Origin: Craspedostauros australis
Taxonomy: Eukaryota > Bacillariophyta > Bacillariophyceae > Mastogloiales > Achnanthaceae
Length of the DNA stretch: 64,000 nucleotides
Reading direction: 5' to 3'
NCBI GenBank assembly: GCA_026770025.1
Contig: JAMXDE010000022.1
Coordinates: forward strand, 248,001-312,000
A program made the translations under genes and the position numbers. Below the pieces are notes generated by a model that was not told the DNA's origin, searched no databases, and saw only the letters and a list, made by a program, of their open reading frames with translations. How positions within the stretch are numbered: the first letter of the stretch is position 1; each line of letters starts with the position of its first letter. Positions 43,270 to 52,294 of this stretch are shown here, piece after piece.

Positions 43270-45368
43270 AAACCCTCTTGTTCAGAGAATCTCAAAAGCT
43301 TGCGAGTTTCGTCGTCGTTCCCTTTTGGTTCCGCTTGCTTGTTGGCGTTGTTTGAGGATCCCTTTCTACCTCGGCCGCGACGGTTGCGTTGGCGAGAGAC
43401 GAAGTCGTCGTGTCCGTCGGTTGGATGGTTGCCCCATCGTTTGCAGGTTTCGTGGTCACACCAGTATTCAGTCTTGCCGTGGGTGGTGCGCTCATGTGCC
43501 TCGCCCTGCTTTGGAGGCGTGTAGTCGATGGGCTGACCTCCGCGGTCATGGGAAGGTCGGCTGCGTCCTGAAGAGTCCTTGACGTTGGTGTTGGCTTTGC
43601 TCCTGATGCCTCTAAATCGGGTATGCTTGGATTTGGTCGGAGCAAACCATATCTCTTGATTGATGAGGCTGGTGTACTTCTTCAGAGCCATTTCGAGGAT
43701 TTGCTCCCAAGTGAAAGGGTCATTGCCAGTTGCGTCGAGGGCAGCTTCACGCATGTTGAAGTAGTCGACGAAGGGCTTGTTTGTGCAGGTTCTGATAACC
43801 TTCAAGAGCATGTCGTTCATGTCGGCTGGAATCCCAAGCGGTGAGGCTTTGATTCGATGGATGGCTGCTCTCATGATCTGGCAGAATGTTTCAATGTTTT
43901 GGCTTTTGATGTTGGTCATCCTGAACTGAGCAATCTTGTTCGTGATAGCTCGAGCAGTTTCAGATGTTGTCCTTGCGGCGATGCATTCCATGAAGTAGTA
44001 GGCCATTGGTCCTGTGCGGAGCTCCTCCGGGATCTGTTGCATGCGAGCAGCAATGGCTTCGATGAGAGAGTCGTCACAAGAGGAAAGGATGAGCTCAAGC
44101 GACCATTGGAGGTTCTGCTGATTGACTTTCCCACCAAAGAGAGAGTAGATCTCGGTAGAACGGAGTACAACGTCTTGGTCGAGCGTGAACGCGTTGTCCA
44201 GCAGGTCAATGAAGGTATCGTCTGCGGCGCTTCGATCGAAGTCAAGATCCCCGGCCTCATTCCGAGTGGATGGGATGATTTGGAATGGCTCGTACATTGA
44301 GTACATCTTGAGGCGGTTGCGGAGGTTTTCTTTGAGTCGAGCGAAGTCATAGTTCTTTTCGAGGAACTTGTTGTCATTGATGGCAGTGGTTTGGTTCACC
44401 ATCACAAAGAGCGGCTCGAGAGGCTCAACGGCTTGTTCTCTGACCTTGGTGCGGTCCTTGCCTTCGAGCGCAGCGCGTTCTTCCTTGGTAATGAGGATAC
44501 GGTTGTTGGCTCGGGTGGCCGCATCATCGGGATCCGCGCTGAAACGTGACATCCTTGGTCGAGTCGTGGATGAGGCCGAAACGTGGGTCGTGCGAATGGT
44601 TGGAATGGCAGTTTCACCGGTTACTGTGTCAGTGACGTCAGCAGGAATTTCGACAGTGAGATTCGTGTCAGCAAAAATGCCAGGACGAATGTTGCCAGGA
44701 TCTGCGAGGGCTGACTGGAGTTCTTCAAGGGCTTGGGATTCGAAGGTGTCCAAGGTTAAGTCCAGAATATCGCCTTCTGCCGGAAGAAGTTCTGGTTCTG
44801 TCAGAAGAGGAGTTCTGTCACGCGGAAGTTGTGGTTGCTGCGCGAAGACGCCAGCTGCCTGTGTGCTGGTGTCCTGTGCAGCTCGTGTTGTTGTTGTTGC
44901 TGAAACAGAAGGAGAGGCGCGTCCGCCTGGGTCCTGTGCTGTCTCTTGAGGTGCAGGAGAAGAGGCTGCTTGAGCGGTCTCGGTCGCTGCAGGTGGTTGC
45001 TGAAGAGAGGCAGGTGTTGCGGTCTCAGGTTGTTGGTGTGCGAGAGGAGGGACGGTGATGTCGGCTGCGGTCTCGACTTGTTCAGGTGGCTGGAGAGGAG
45101 GGACGAGTGCGTCGGCTGCGGTCTCTGCCTGTTGTTGTTGTCGTCCGAGAGGAGGGACAGGATCGTCGGCTGCGGTCTCGGAGAGTGCGACCTCGGGTTC
45201 TTCTGCTAGCGAAGGCGTGTCGGAGTCGTCTGTGTCACTGGAGGAGGTTGCGTTCGTTGTTTGTTGGCGATGCGGGTCCATGAGCTTTGCGTTGTTTTGT
45301 TGTTTGTGTTGGATGATTGCGACGGTGAGAGTTTTGTTTGTGTTTTGGTCGTTGTCGGCAATGCGCAT
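43266..45368 (-). CDS. gag: copia Gag polyprotein
   Basis: About 700 residues from the ATG at 45368; a second candidate start lies at 45281 (MDPHRQQ). The N-terminal 170 residues contain repeated Pro/Ala/Glu/Thr units of the type ETAADxxVPPL. The middle resembles a UBN2-like retrotransposon Gag (capsid) helical region (about 300-600). A C-terminal zinc-finger-like segment reads CDHETCKRWGNHPTDGHDD, with Cys and His spacing unlike the usual CCHC knuckle. A basic tail (RQRNRRGRGRKG) should bind RNA. The frame ends in GGT TTT TAA, where a -1 slip into Pol is predicted. Part of the intact element. Confidence 0.88.
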   Translation of the reverse strand: MRIADNDQNTNKTLTVAIIQHKQQNNAKLMDPHRQQTTNATSSSDTDDSDTPSLAEEPEVALSETAADDPVPPLGRQQQQAETAADALVPPLQPPEQVETAADITVPPLAHQQPETATPASLQQPPAATETAQAASSPAPQETAQDPGGRASPSVSATTTTRAAQDTSTQAAGVFAQQPQLPRDRTPLLTEPELLPAEGDILDLTLDTFESQALEELQSALADPGNIRPGIFADTNLTVEIPADVTDTVTGETAIPTIRTTHVSASSTTRPRMSRFSADPDDAATRANNRILITKEERAALEGKDRTKVREQAVEPLEPLFVMVNQTTAINDNKFLEKNYDFARLKENLRNRLKMYSMYEPFQIIPSTRNEAGDLDFDRSAADDTFIDLLDNAFTLDQDVVLRSTEIYSLFGGKVNQQNLQWSLELILSSCDDSLIEAIAARMQQIPEELRTGPMAYYFMECIAARTTSETARAITNKIAQFRMTNIKSQNIETFCQIMRAAIHRIKASPLGIPADMNDMLLKVIRTCTNKPFVDYFNMREAALDATGNDPFTWEQILEMALKKYTSLINQEIWFAPTKSKHTRFRGIRSKANTNVKDSSGRSRPSHDRGGQPIDYTPPKQGEAHERTTHGKTEYWCDHETCKRWGNHPTDGHDDFVSRQRNRRGRGRKGSSNNANKQAEPKGNDDETRKLLRFSEQEGF
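43269..43275 (-). promoter_or_regulatory. predicted -1 ribosomal frameshift site GGGTTTT
   Basis: In the Gag frame it reads G GGT TTT immediately before the TAA stop (43268-43266). This fits the X XXY YYZ slippery rule. The -1 frame is open from here through pol with no stop in the 46 codons before the first Pol ATG (43131). Confidence 0.65.
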
Positions 45369-45463
45369 CCACACGCGGCATCGCTGTGATGGAGCGCGTT
45401 CGCCATGGTGCGGTCAGCACCGTGTGGTGCGGCGGGTGACGAACAAGCAGTGCCTGCGGTCCA

Positions 45464-45474
45464 GGCTCATAACC
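45464..45474 (-). promoter_or_regulatory. primer-binding site matching the initiator-Met tRNA anticodon arm
   Basis: Read on the plus strand (primer sense) this is GGCTCATAACC, ending exactly at the 5' LTR border. It equals the anticodon stem-loop region of fungal-type tRNA-iMet rather than a tRNA 3' end. That matches the half-tRNA priming known for Drosophila copia and Ty5. Confidence 0.75.
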
Positions 45475-45716
45475 TAATTGCTACGGGCAAGTGTGTGTGT
45501 GTGTGTGTGTGTGTGAAGTTGAGTTGTGCCCATTAAGAGGGCCCATGGAAGGTCCCATGGGATTGTGAGCTTATTCTACTGTGGTCTTGACTTTGCGTCA
45601 AGTTTGCTAAATGTTGCGTGCGTTGCAGGCGCTCCTAATCGTGGCGTTGCTAGCGCAGCGGCGTACTGGTTCGGGTCTGGTGTCGTATCGACCAGCTGGA
45701 CTAATTCATGATAACA
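45475..45716 (-). repeat. 5' LTR of the copia element
   Basis: The same sequence as 38401-38650 apart from a GT tract shorter by 8 bp. It should contain the element promoter. Confidence 0.93.
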
Positions 45717-45721
45717 GATCC
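45717..45721 (+). repeat. right target-site duplication GATCC
   Basis: It pairs with 38396-38400. Five bases is the length usual for copia integrases. Confidence 0.9.
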
Positions 45722-46824
45722 CAAGCAGAAGAACACAGAGTAACAGAACAGCGCCACCAAGAGGCGCTGAAGGTTCGCTATGGTGAGTGTGTGCGTGTCT
45801 GATTGTTGTCTTGGCGGCCTGGGTATCCGTTCCAACTTTTGCCAGACTCGTGAACGGTAAAGGTACGACCACATACGAGTTATGCCATCAGCGCTACCTT
45901 GAGATCTAATAGAGCGTCACTGGCTCCCGCGAGCATTTCCGAACTAACTGGCATGATGTGGTTGGTGGACTGAATGGGGTCATCCCATGAGATCAATCGT
46001 TCTTCGTTGATTGACATGGTCATCGTTGTGACTATCGTCGACGAGGAGCCTGGAGCCGCAACGAGTTGTTGCGACAAGTGAAAGAGCAAAAAGTCGCGAC
46101 GATGTGGTGTTCTGTGTTCCCTTGAGTTCGGCGGTTCCAGAATGATGAAGCAAGGAGCGGTTTCGGCAGTTGGTTGTATCAAACTCTCGTACTGGGGAAA
46201 GGCATGGAATTGAAAGGAGACAATGGATTCTGAGCTCAAGGCACGAGCCATTTACCTCTGGCGTATAGAAGGTCGCCATGAGTACGCGCGCGTGACGCCT
46301 CGGCGGCTCCGTCGTTCACTTCTTGCGGAGAGAGGTTCGCCGTTGGAAGTGATGCTGTCGAAATTACATTTGCCCTTGCGAAAAAGTGTTCCCTCCCTTG
46401 GTGATTTGATCTGAATGCTCGAGGCAAGAAGTATGACCGACTATTAGTTGCGGAGAAAATGTTTGTTGCCGCGAAAGTGTTTGCCAGAGGAATGGTGGTA
46501 AGTCGTTGTCAACCGTGGCTCGCGCAGCGTCGTGGCTGGTTCATGTCTGCATGCGTCGAAGTGAATGGTGTCCGTCTCACAGGATGTGCTACCGGACGCT
46601 ATTTGGCGACAGGTTCTTCTGTGTCTATGCGAAACACCCATTCGTTGTCTTGCTCTTCTCTGCAACTGTTTGATGTGCTGGGAGCAATGATACGCATGGT
46701 ATCCTCTTGAGAGGCTGCCTGATGGTGCTGATCATACTACTTTATGAAGGTATCTACTTCAGTGTTCATCTGCCTGAATTGGTGGCATGCTCGCACATAG
46801 GACAGACTCTGACATTCTGGTCTA
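45722..46824. other. spacer holding the displaced upstream region of STAND paralogue 2
   Basis: Before the copia insertion this DNA was directly upstream of paralogue 2. It contains an open frame on the minus strand (46251-45880, 123 codons) with mixed composition but no motif; it could be a small gene or an exon and is not called. Nothing else is recognised. Confidence 0.45.
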
Positions 46825-49824
46825 TTACTCGTCGTCATCGTCGTCGTCATCATCGTCGTAATCATCATCGTCATCATCATCCTCGTCATCATCATCCTCG
46901 TCATCATCATCGTCATCGTCCTCTTCCATTTCATCTGTATGAAGATCTCCTGAGGTGGCCGCCGACTTATTTGCCGTTGGCGTGCCCATGCGGGTGTCGT
47001 TCTCGCCGTTCGCTTGCCGAGCCTCGTCGGAATCATCCAAGAATACCACGGATCTGAAGATCTGGGGACGGATGTATTCGGTGGTGACGACATCGACATC
47101 GCCGTCATCGTAGTCAATGTTGTGCATGCCCAGAGGATGGATGTCACGAATCTTCGCGGGGTACCAATCGCCTGATGAATGCAGCACATCCACCTTGTCG
47201 CCCTCCACGAATGGTTCGTATCTCTGAACGCTCTTGTTGCTCAGCGTCGCGTAGTCGCCGTCAGCGTCGAACTCGACGAGGCAGCGCGTGGAATCGTAGA
47301 TACCGGCGATTGCACCCTGCAACCACTTGCCTCGCATCTTGTAGTTCGCTCGGACTCGGTCACCGAGTTTGAGTTGAATCGGAGCCTCTTCGTCGCCATC
47401 CGCGCTGCTGCCGTCTTTGCTATTGGACGTGTTTGGTCCCAATGCCGTCACTGTGGGAACGACGCGGGTCTTCCATGATGGCGCCGATGCATCCTTGATG
47501 ATGCTGACCACCCCAATGTCGGATTTCAGGACGGCTGAGAAAGTTGATCTGTTCTCGTTGTTGACGGCCGCCACAGAACGGTTGGAATCTTGCATCGATC
47601 CAAACAGAATCGCCTCCCACCGTTTCACAAAGGCCGGCGTGAACCGCTGCGCCATCTTCGTGTCGCGCAGAGGTCCGAAGCGCCCATCGGCCTGGATCTG
47701 CTTCACCTCCGTCCACAGCGATCGCAGATCCGCGTTGCGTTGGGCGCGGATGGACTTGGAGACCACGTCCAGGACTTGCGCGTCGTTCATCAGCATCCAG
47801 TACCCGTTGGATGGGATTTGGTATATGAATCGTGGTTGGACGGCCTCGACAGGATCCTGCACCATGCGGATGAGCAGCTTGCTCGGCTCCGCCAGCGGCA
47901 TATCGGCGACCTCTTCCAAAAGCCGCTGGAATCGCTTGTTGCCGGGATGGAAGTCGAGCATGTGGTTGTAGATGCCCAGCCATTCGGCATCGAAACGAGA
48001 TCCGATAAGGACATCCATGCGTTCGGGGAAGACGGTGAGACCAAAGTCGAGATCCTGCACCATGGCTTCGGCGGCAGAAGCGTCGGCGCCGGTGCGTACG
48101 GCAGTTTCCATGGGCGGCGAGAATGGCTTGACGAAGGCCTCTCCCGATTTGACGCGGCGTGCCAACATGGTGTCGTTCATGTGCAAGTACAGTGCGTAGA
48201 ATACCAGCAGGACGGAGCTGTGCGTGATGACGAGCCGTTTGAAGATGGTCGGTATCCACTGCGACGCTGTCCTGTTGCCGTTCGCGCTTTGGTGTTGTTG
48301 CTGCTTGCGAGTGCACAGCCACAGCATCGCACTGACGACGAGAGAGACGCCGAGGTACACGCCATGACCGATGGCGTTAGCTTGCACCAAGAAATCGATC
48401 CAATGCATGGTCATGGTGTCCAGGAACAGCTCCCAGTCATTGTTGGACTGACCTTGCAACCATTTCGGAATGCCGAGGGAGTCGAGGTAATCGATGAATG
48501 GTGGCAGCTCATAGGAGGCGTAGAAATCCTCGTCGTTGGCAAGCTGCCTTGCGAAGTGTTCCAACCAAGTGATGCCCCACTTGGCGCCGGAGAGCTTCCA
48601 GATGCCCCACGACCGTAATGTGATCATGGGCTGCGTCATGAGCCAATCGACGTTCTTGAGGTCGCTGTAGGTGTGGCCCCAGTGATTCCATCGCTGGTAG
48701 TAGTACGTGCCCAGCGCCTGCTGTCGCCGATCTCCCGGCGTGTGCTTGTTGCGGCTGATGAAGGTGACGATGAACATGACGCGGTTGATGGGATTGTCCT
48801 GGTCGCGGTTGGCGGCGCCGCGGTGCCAGACGTTCTGGTTGAACATCATGGCGTCGCCCTTCTGCCACACTCCCTTCTCGACTCCGGTGAAGCCGTTGGA
48901 GCTGACCTCGAAGGAGTTGTTGTCCTCCATGCACATGTCACCGAGATAGATGTTGGCGCAGTTGTGGGTGCCTGGGCAGATGGTGGTTGCGCCCATCTTC
49001 GAGGTGGTGTCCTGCAGCGCCATGAACATGGTGTATGAATGCAGGAAGTTGCGCGAGTACAGGACGGAGGAACCCCAGTAATCGGAATCGCTGTGGATGC
49101 CTTGATCTTTTGCACCGTACATGCTGGTCATCGTGGAAATTTCCACGATCGCCGGATCCGGCCCAAGGATACCCTCGATGGTCTTCTTGACTTCCTCGTG
49201 CGTTCCGACTTCATGCAGGGCCTTCGTGATGATGGGGGTGTCGTGCGCACCAAGTCCCAGCGCAAGACGATTGATCTCATACCAGAACTTCTCATGCCAT
49301 GACAAGGTGTCGCGCACCTCATTGCGGGATTCGAGGTAAGCTCTGAGATCGGTGGCCGTCTCCTGCGTCAGCACGTTCTTGAACACGACGGCGCCATGAT
49401 CCATCATGACGTTGGCGGCCTCCTCGCCCGTTTGTTCCGGCGTGATGACGAGATCGCTGGCATCCTTGGTGGAAACATCCTGCCAAGTGCATTGGCGGTT
49501 GTAGTAGGTCAAGTCGAAGTCGAACTCGCTGTAGTAGCCGTCATCGTCGGCCTCGCCGCGACGGTACGAATCCACCAGCGGCAGGATGGTGTCCTTGTAG
49601 ACGTGCTGCAACAGCAGCGACGACAGCAGCATGGCAAAGATTACCATCAACGGGATGTCGAGCAGGATCCAACGCAGAAGTCTGGCAACGGTTCGGATTT
49701 CCGAAATTGGCGAGCGCGGCGTCGTTTGATTTGGCGTCACCGTGCGCGACGCTGAAGAAGGCGAGGGCGATGCTGATGACGTTGCCTCATCGTTGGTGCG
49801 CACATCGTGTGCGATGAAGTGCAT
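46825..49824 (-). CDS. membrane PhyH-like Fe(II)/2-oxoglutarate dioxygenase with Tudor-like repeats and acidic tail
   Basis: A single exon encodes 999 residues. A hydrophobic segment lies at about 45-73. Residues 115-360 match the phytanoyl-CoA dioxygenase-like fold: an iron facial triad HSD at about 244-246 and His in NVWHRGAANRD at about 334, with Arg near 348 (NRVMFIV) for 2-oxoglutarate. Two more hydrophobic segments follow (about 500 and 535). Residues about 840-950 hold two SH3/Tudor-like barrels (GDRVRANYKMRGKWLQGAI and GDKVDVLHSSGDWYPAKIRD), the kind that often bind methylated residues. The tail is almost pure Asp/Glu. The substrate is unknown. The dioxygenase call is good and the Tudor-like call reasonable. 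Confidence 0.8.
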   Translation of the reverse strand: MHFIAHDVRTNDEATSSASPSPSSASRTVTPNQTTPRSPISEIRTVARLLRWILLDIPLMVIFAMLLSSLLLQHVYKDTILPLVDSYRRGEADDDGYYSEFDFDLTYYNRQCTWQDVSTKDASDLVITPEQTGEEAANVMMDHGAVVFKNVLTQETATDLRAYLESRNEVRDTLSWHEKFWYEINRLALGLGAHDTPIITKALHEVGTHEEVKKTIEGILGPDPAIVEISTMTSMYGAKDQGIHSDSDYWGSSVLYSRNFLHSYTMFMALQDTTSKMGATTICPGTHNCANIYLGDMCMEDNNSFEVSSNGFTGVEKGVWQKGDAMMFNQNVWHRGAANRDQDNPINRVMFIVTFISRNKHTPGDRRQQALGTYYYQRWNHWGHTYSDLKNVDWLMTQPMITLRSWGIWKLSGAKWGITWLEHFARQLANDEDFYASYELPPFIDYLDSLGIPKWLQGQSNNDWELFLDTMTMHWIDFLVQANAIGHGVYLGVSLVVSAMLWLCTRKQQQHQSANGNRTASQWIPTIFKRLVITHSSVLLVFYALYLHMNDTMLARRVKSGEAFVKPFSPPMETAVRTGADASAAEAMVQDLDFGLTVFPERMDVLIGSRFDAEWLGIYNHMLDFHPGNKRFQRLLEEVADMPLAEPSKLLIRMVQDPVEAVQPRFIYQIPSNGYWMLMNDAQVLDVVSKSIRAQRNADLRSLWTEVKQIQADGRFGPLRDTKMAQRFTPAFVKRWEAILFGSMQDSNRSVAAVNNENRSTFSAVLKSDIGVVSIIKDASAPSWKTRVVPTVTALGPNTSNSKDGSSADGDEEAPIQLKLGDRVRANYKMRGKWLQGAIAGIYDSTRCLVEFDADGDYATLSNKSVQRYEPFVEGDKVDVLHSSGDWYPAKIRDIHPLGMHNIDYDDGDVDVVTTEYIRPQIFRSVVFLDDSDEARQANGENDTRMGTPTANKSAATSGDLHTDEMEEDDDDDDDEDDDDEDDDDDDDYDDDDDDDDDE
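46827..46927 (-). repeat. GAT/GAC triplet tract coding for an acidic tail
   Basis: Imperfect ATC/GTC triplets on the plus strand encode about 35 Asp/Glu residues at the C-terminus of the dioxygenase. Length is likely to vary between alleles. Confidence 0.85.
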
Positions 49825-50695
49825 GATGAGATGCTTTCGTTGTTGGAGATGACTGAGTGAGTGCGGATTGATGGAGCGAAGTTGGATGTATCTGCTGATC
49901 GTTGGGATGATCTGAGATAAGTGCTAACTTTCTTGCCAAACAGAATCACAAAAATACGAGTTTCGGTCAATGCGATGTTGTTGTTGTGGCAATGGGCGAG
50001 AACTGCGGTTCGAAGCGATGTTGTTGTCTCTGTTGTCTGCGATGGATGGCGCGGTTGATTGTGGATGATGCCGTGATTGGGACGGATGCGGCTCCCTCCG
50101 CTGTTGTTGTTCTTTGTTTCGTGTCTTTGGATGAGTGTGCGCCAATCTCAACGGACACTTGTGATCTGAAAAACACGCGAACCGGAAGGCCGTTGCGGAA
50201 CAGTGTGTGCCAAGTCTACGAAGAACGGAACTAGATTAGTGTGGATGTTCTCGAGGTGGTTGCTCTGGACGTGCGACTCCTCGTGCCACACAACTACGGC
50301 CAAGGTCTTCGCCGCGGAGGTGATGTGCAACAGTGAGACCTGTGAGAGCTGCGAGAGCAGATCGTGGGATTACACTTGATCTGCATCGTGGTCGTTGGAC
50401 AAAAGGAGAGAAACAGCACGCAGCACTTGCGATGATCGATTGTTGGTGCAATGCCATCCATTCACTGGCTCCAGAGCGCATAGAAAGGAGGACTGCGTTC
50501 ATCCGATGATATATTGTTATTATATTTTATAGTATGCGTACGGATACTGATGGCAAGACGCGTTGGCACATCACAAAGGAGTTTGCAAAAGCAGGTGAGC
50601 TTGCATGGAGCGCCATGGCTCCTTTCTTCGCGTGTCGGCTGATGCTGTTCTCTCTCGCCCCCTTGCTGCTCGTATTTCGCTCGAGTGTCCCAGAA
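49825..50695. other. intergenic region
   Basis: This is the promoter of the dioxygenase gene and the 3' flank of the first secreted-family gene. No gene was recognised. Confidence 0.5.
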
Positions 50696-51586
50696 TCATT
50701 TCTCCGGCACAAAAGGCATCGCAAAGACACTCGCCAGCATGGTGAGGAACATGAAGGCCATGGTCACCGGCGCAGCACCAAATGGTAGCCTTTCCGCGGC
50801 AGACGTGGGATTGGCGGTGGGGGCGTCGGTAGGCGGTGGGCTCGGTGACATTGTGCCTGCAGCGGCCGCCAAAAAAGAATCCATGGTCCTTGTCAGCACG
50901 GTGTCTTTCTCCAACGTGGCTGTTGAATTGATCCCCCGCGCTACGATGACTGACTCCAGAACATTCATGGGTTTGACGACGTAGAAGGAGGTGGTAATTG
51001 CGTAAATATACTGAGGCAACGGATCGCCGAACCCTGAGACTTCTCCCTCGCAATCGATGCTCGACGCGTTGACGCGACCCTCGAACTCTTCGAAAACCGA
51101 GTCGCTCGTGGAATCGGCCATCCTGAAGCACTCGTAGGAGGCGATGCTGCTGATCTGCACGATGCAACGTTCGTTGAACTCTAACGAAACGCCCTTCGAC
51201 GGCGGTGGCTTCCCGTTGATGAACCCCCCGCAGCCATAGATCAAGGCGTTTCGAATGCGCGTGTCAGATGCATCACGCGGCGCGCACTCCATGGTCAAGG
51301 TCCTACCATCCACAGTCAAGTTCTTGCCAGTGAACTCGAGCGGTCCGAAATCGAAGAAGTCTTGGCAGTTGTACTCATGGCAGAAGCCATCTGTACCACA
51401 GAACTCGCCCATGTCCAGATCGCAGACGTTCTGGTCAGTGGCACAGTTTGAACCAGCCCCATCCACCAACGGCATCCATGACGACGATTGTGATGCGATG
51501 AGCGCAGCCAAGAAAACGCCCGTCATAGAAGAAGGGCTGCATGGGCGACGTGAGCGCCGCGTGAAAGCTGGAACGGTGCCGGCCAT
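50696..51586 (-). CDS. secreted Cys-containing surface protein, family member A
   Basis: 296 residues from the ATG at 51586. The open frame extends upstream only through a GTG and is not protein-like there. An N-terminal hydrophobic stretch (GVFLAALIASQ..) is a signal peptide. The ectodomain carries the family motif FCGTDGFCHEYNCQDFFDFG followed by PLEFTG, then ECAPRD, YGCGGF, SLEFNERC and YECFRMADSTSD. A Pro/Ser/Thr linker (SPSPPPTDAPTANP) leads to a C-terminal hydrophobic segment (MAFMFLTMLASVFAMPF). That points to a GPI or membrane anchor, which is an inference. Its closest relative is B at 52295-53188. I do not recognise the family and infer no biochemical function. Confidence 0.8.
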   Translation of the reverse strand: MAGTVPAFTRRSRRPCSPSSMTGVFLAALIASQSSSWMPLVDGAGSNCATDQNVCDLDMGEFCGTDGFCHEYNCQDFFDFGPLEFTGKNLTVDGRTLTMECAPRDASDTRIRNALIYGCGGFINGKPPPSKGVSLEFNERCIVQISSIASYECFRMADSTSDSVFEEFEGRVNASSIDCEGEVSGFGDPLPQYIYAITTSFYVVKPMNVLESVIVARGINSTATLEKDTVLTRTMDSFLAAAAGTMSPSPPPTDAPTANPTSAAERLPFGAAPVTMAFMFLTMLASVFAMPFVPEK

Positions 51587-52294
51587 GGTGTTGCTTTGCT
51601 GTGGCTGTTGCTGCTTCTTTTTATGATGGAAGACTTGCGGTGGCAGGCAACAGATGCGTGCTTGTGCGTTTGTTTCTGTGTTCGTGTTTGTGTTCTTCAT
51701 TTTGTGCAGATGGAGTCTGGCCTCGTGTCTCTTCGCTTCCAGATGCGCGAACCGCCGATTGTCGCCAAAGCGAAGTGTTTTCTCCCACCTCTCAGTCCAA
51801 AAGATACTATTCGTCTTGCACGACCAAAACCGAACCGCGACTCCGGGTCTGACATGAGAATCACAGGAGAGGCTATGTCGCGAATCAAGCGATACCATCG
51901 AGAAATTTGTACCATTCACCATTGGACAAGGCAACAAACAGGTGGACCAGACAATCATGACAATCACTCAATTCCTACATTGAGTGTCTTTCGGTTTATG
52001 TATTATGTCTTGTAGAGTCGAATCCTTCGAACGTTGCTGCATGCGCATCCTATCTATTTCGCAGCTTGTATGGATCATTGGCACGTGGGAGCAGTCTCAG
52101 CTATTCGCATTCACGCCTTGCACCAGCATTGATGGCCACGAATGAGCTTGCGAGAATACAGTGCATTGCCATGGGGCATTGTAGCAGCATTCGTGCAGCT
52201 TTTGCTGCCGCGCCTTTCGTCTACTGATTTGCTCCCGTACTTCTCGCTCCCTCCCAACCTTCCTCCTTCTCTGTGTCATCCGAGTGTCCGCGGA
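51587..52294. other. upstream region of family member A
   Basis: Contains a 21-bp sequence at 51866-51886 found again at 54987-55007. Nearby stretches (AAAAGATAC, TTTGTGCAG) are also shared in the same order. No gene was seen. Confidence 0.55.

Larger units (their letters stand above)
38401..45716 (-). mobile_element. complete Ty1/copia LTR retrotransposon, 7.3 kb, recent insertion
   Basis: The element is transcribed leftwards. It has LTRs of 250 bp (38401-38650, 3' LTR) and 242 bp (45475-45716, 5' LTR), which I read as identical except for four extra GT units in the left copy. Target duplications GATCC flank it at 38396-38400 and 45717-45721. A primer-binding site abuts the 5' LTR. Intact gag and pol frames follow. 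Domain order protease, integrase, RT, RNase H makes it Ty1/copia; a long separate gag and the host suggest the diatom CoDi group, which is an inference. Intact frames and matching LTRs imply a very recent insertion. Confidence 0.95.

Noticed and set aside
45464-45490. tRNA-like sequence near the 5' LTR
   Set aside because: It matches only an anticodon arm; no acceptor or T-arm sequence follows. It is a primer-binding site, not a tRNA gene.
45880-46251. 123-codon minus-strand frame
   Set aside because: Composition is mixed enough to be an exon, but there is no motif, splice partner or homologue I recognise.
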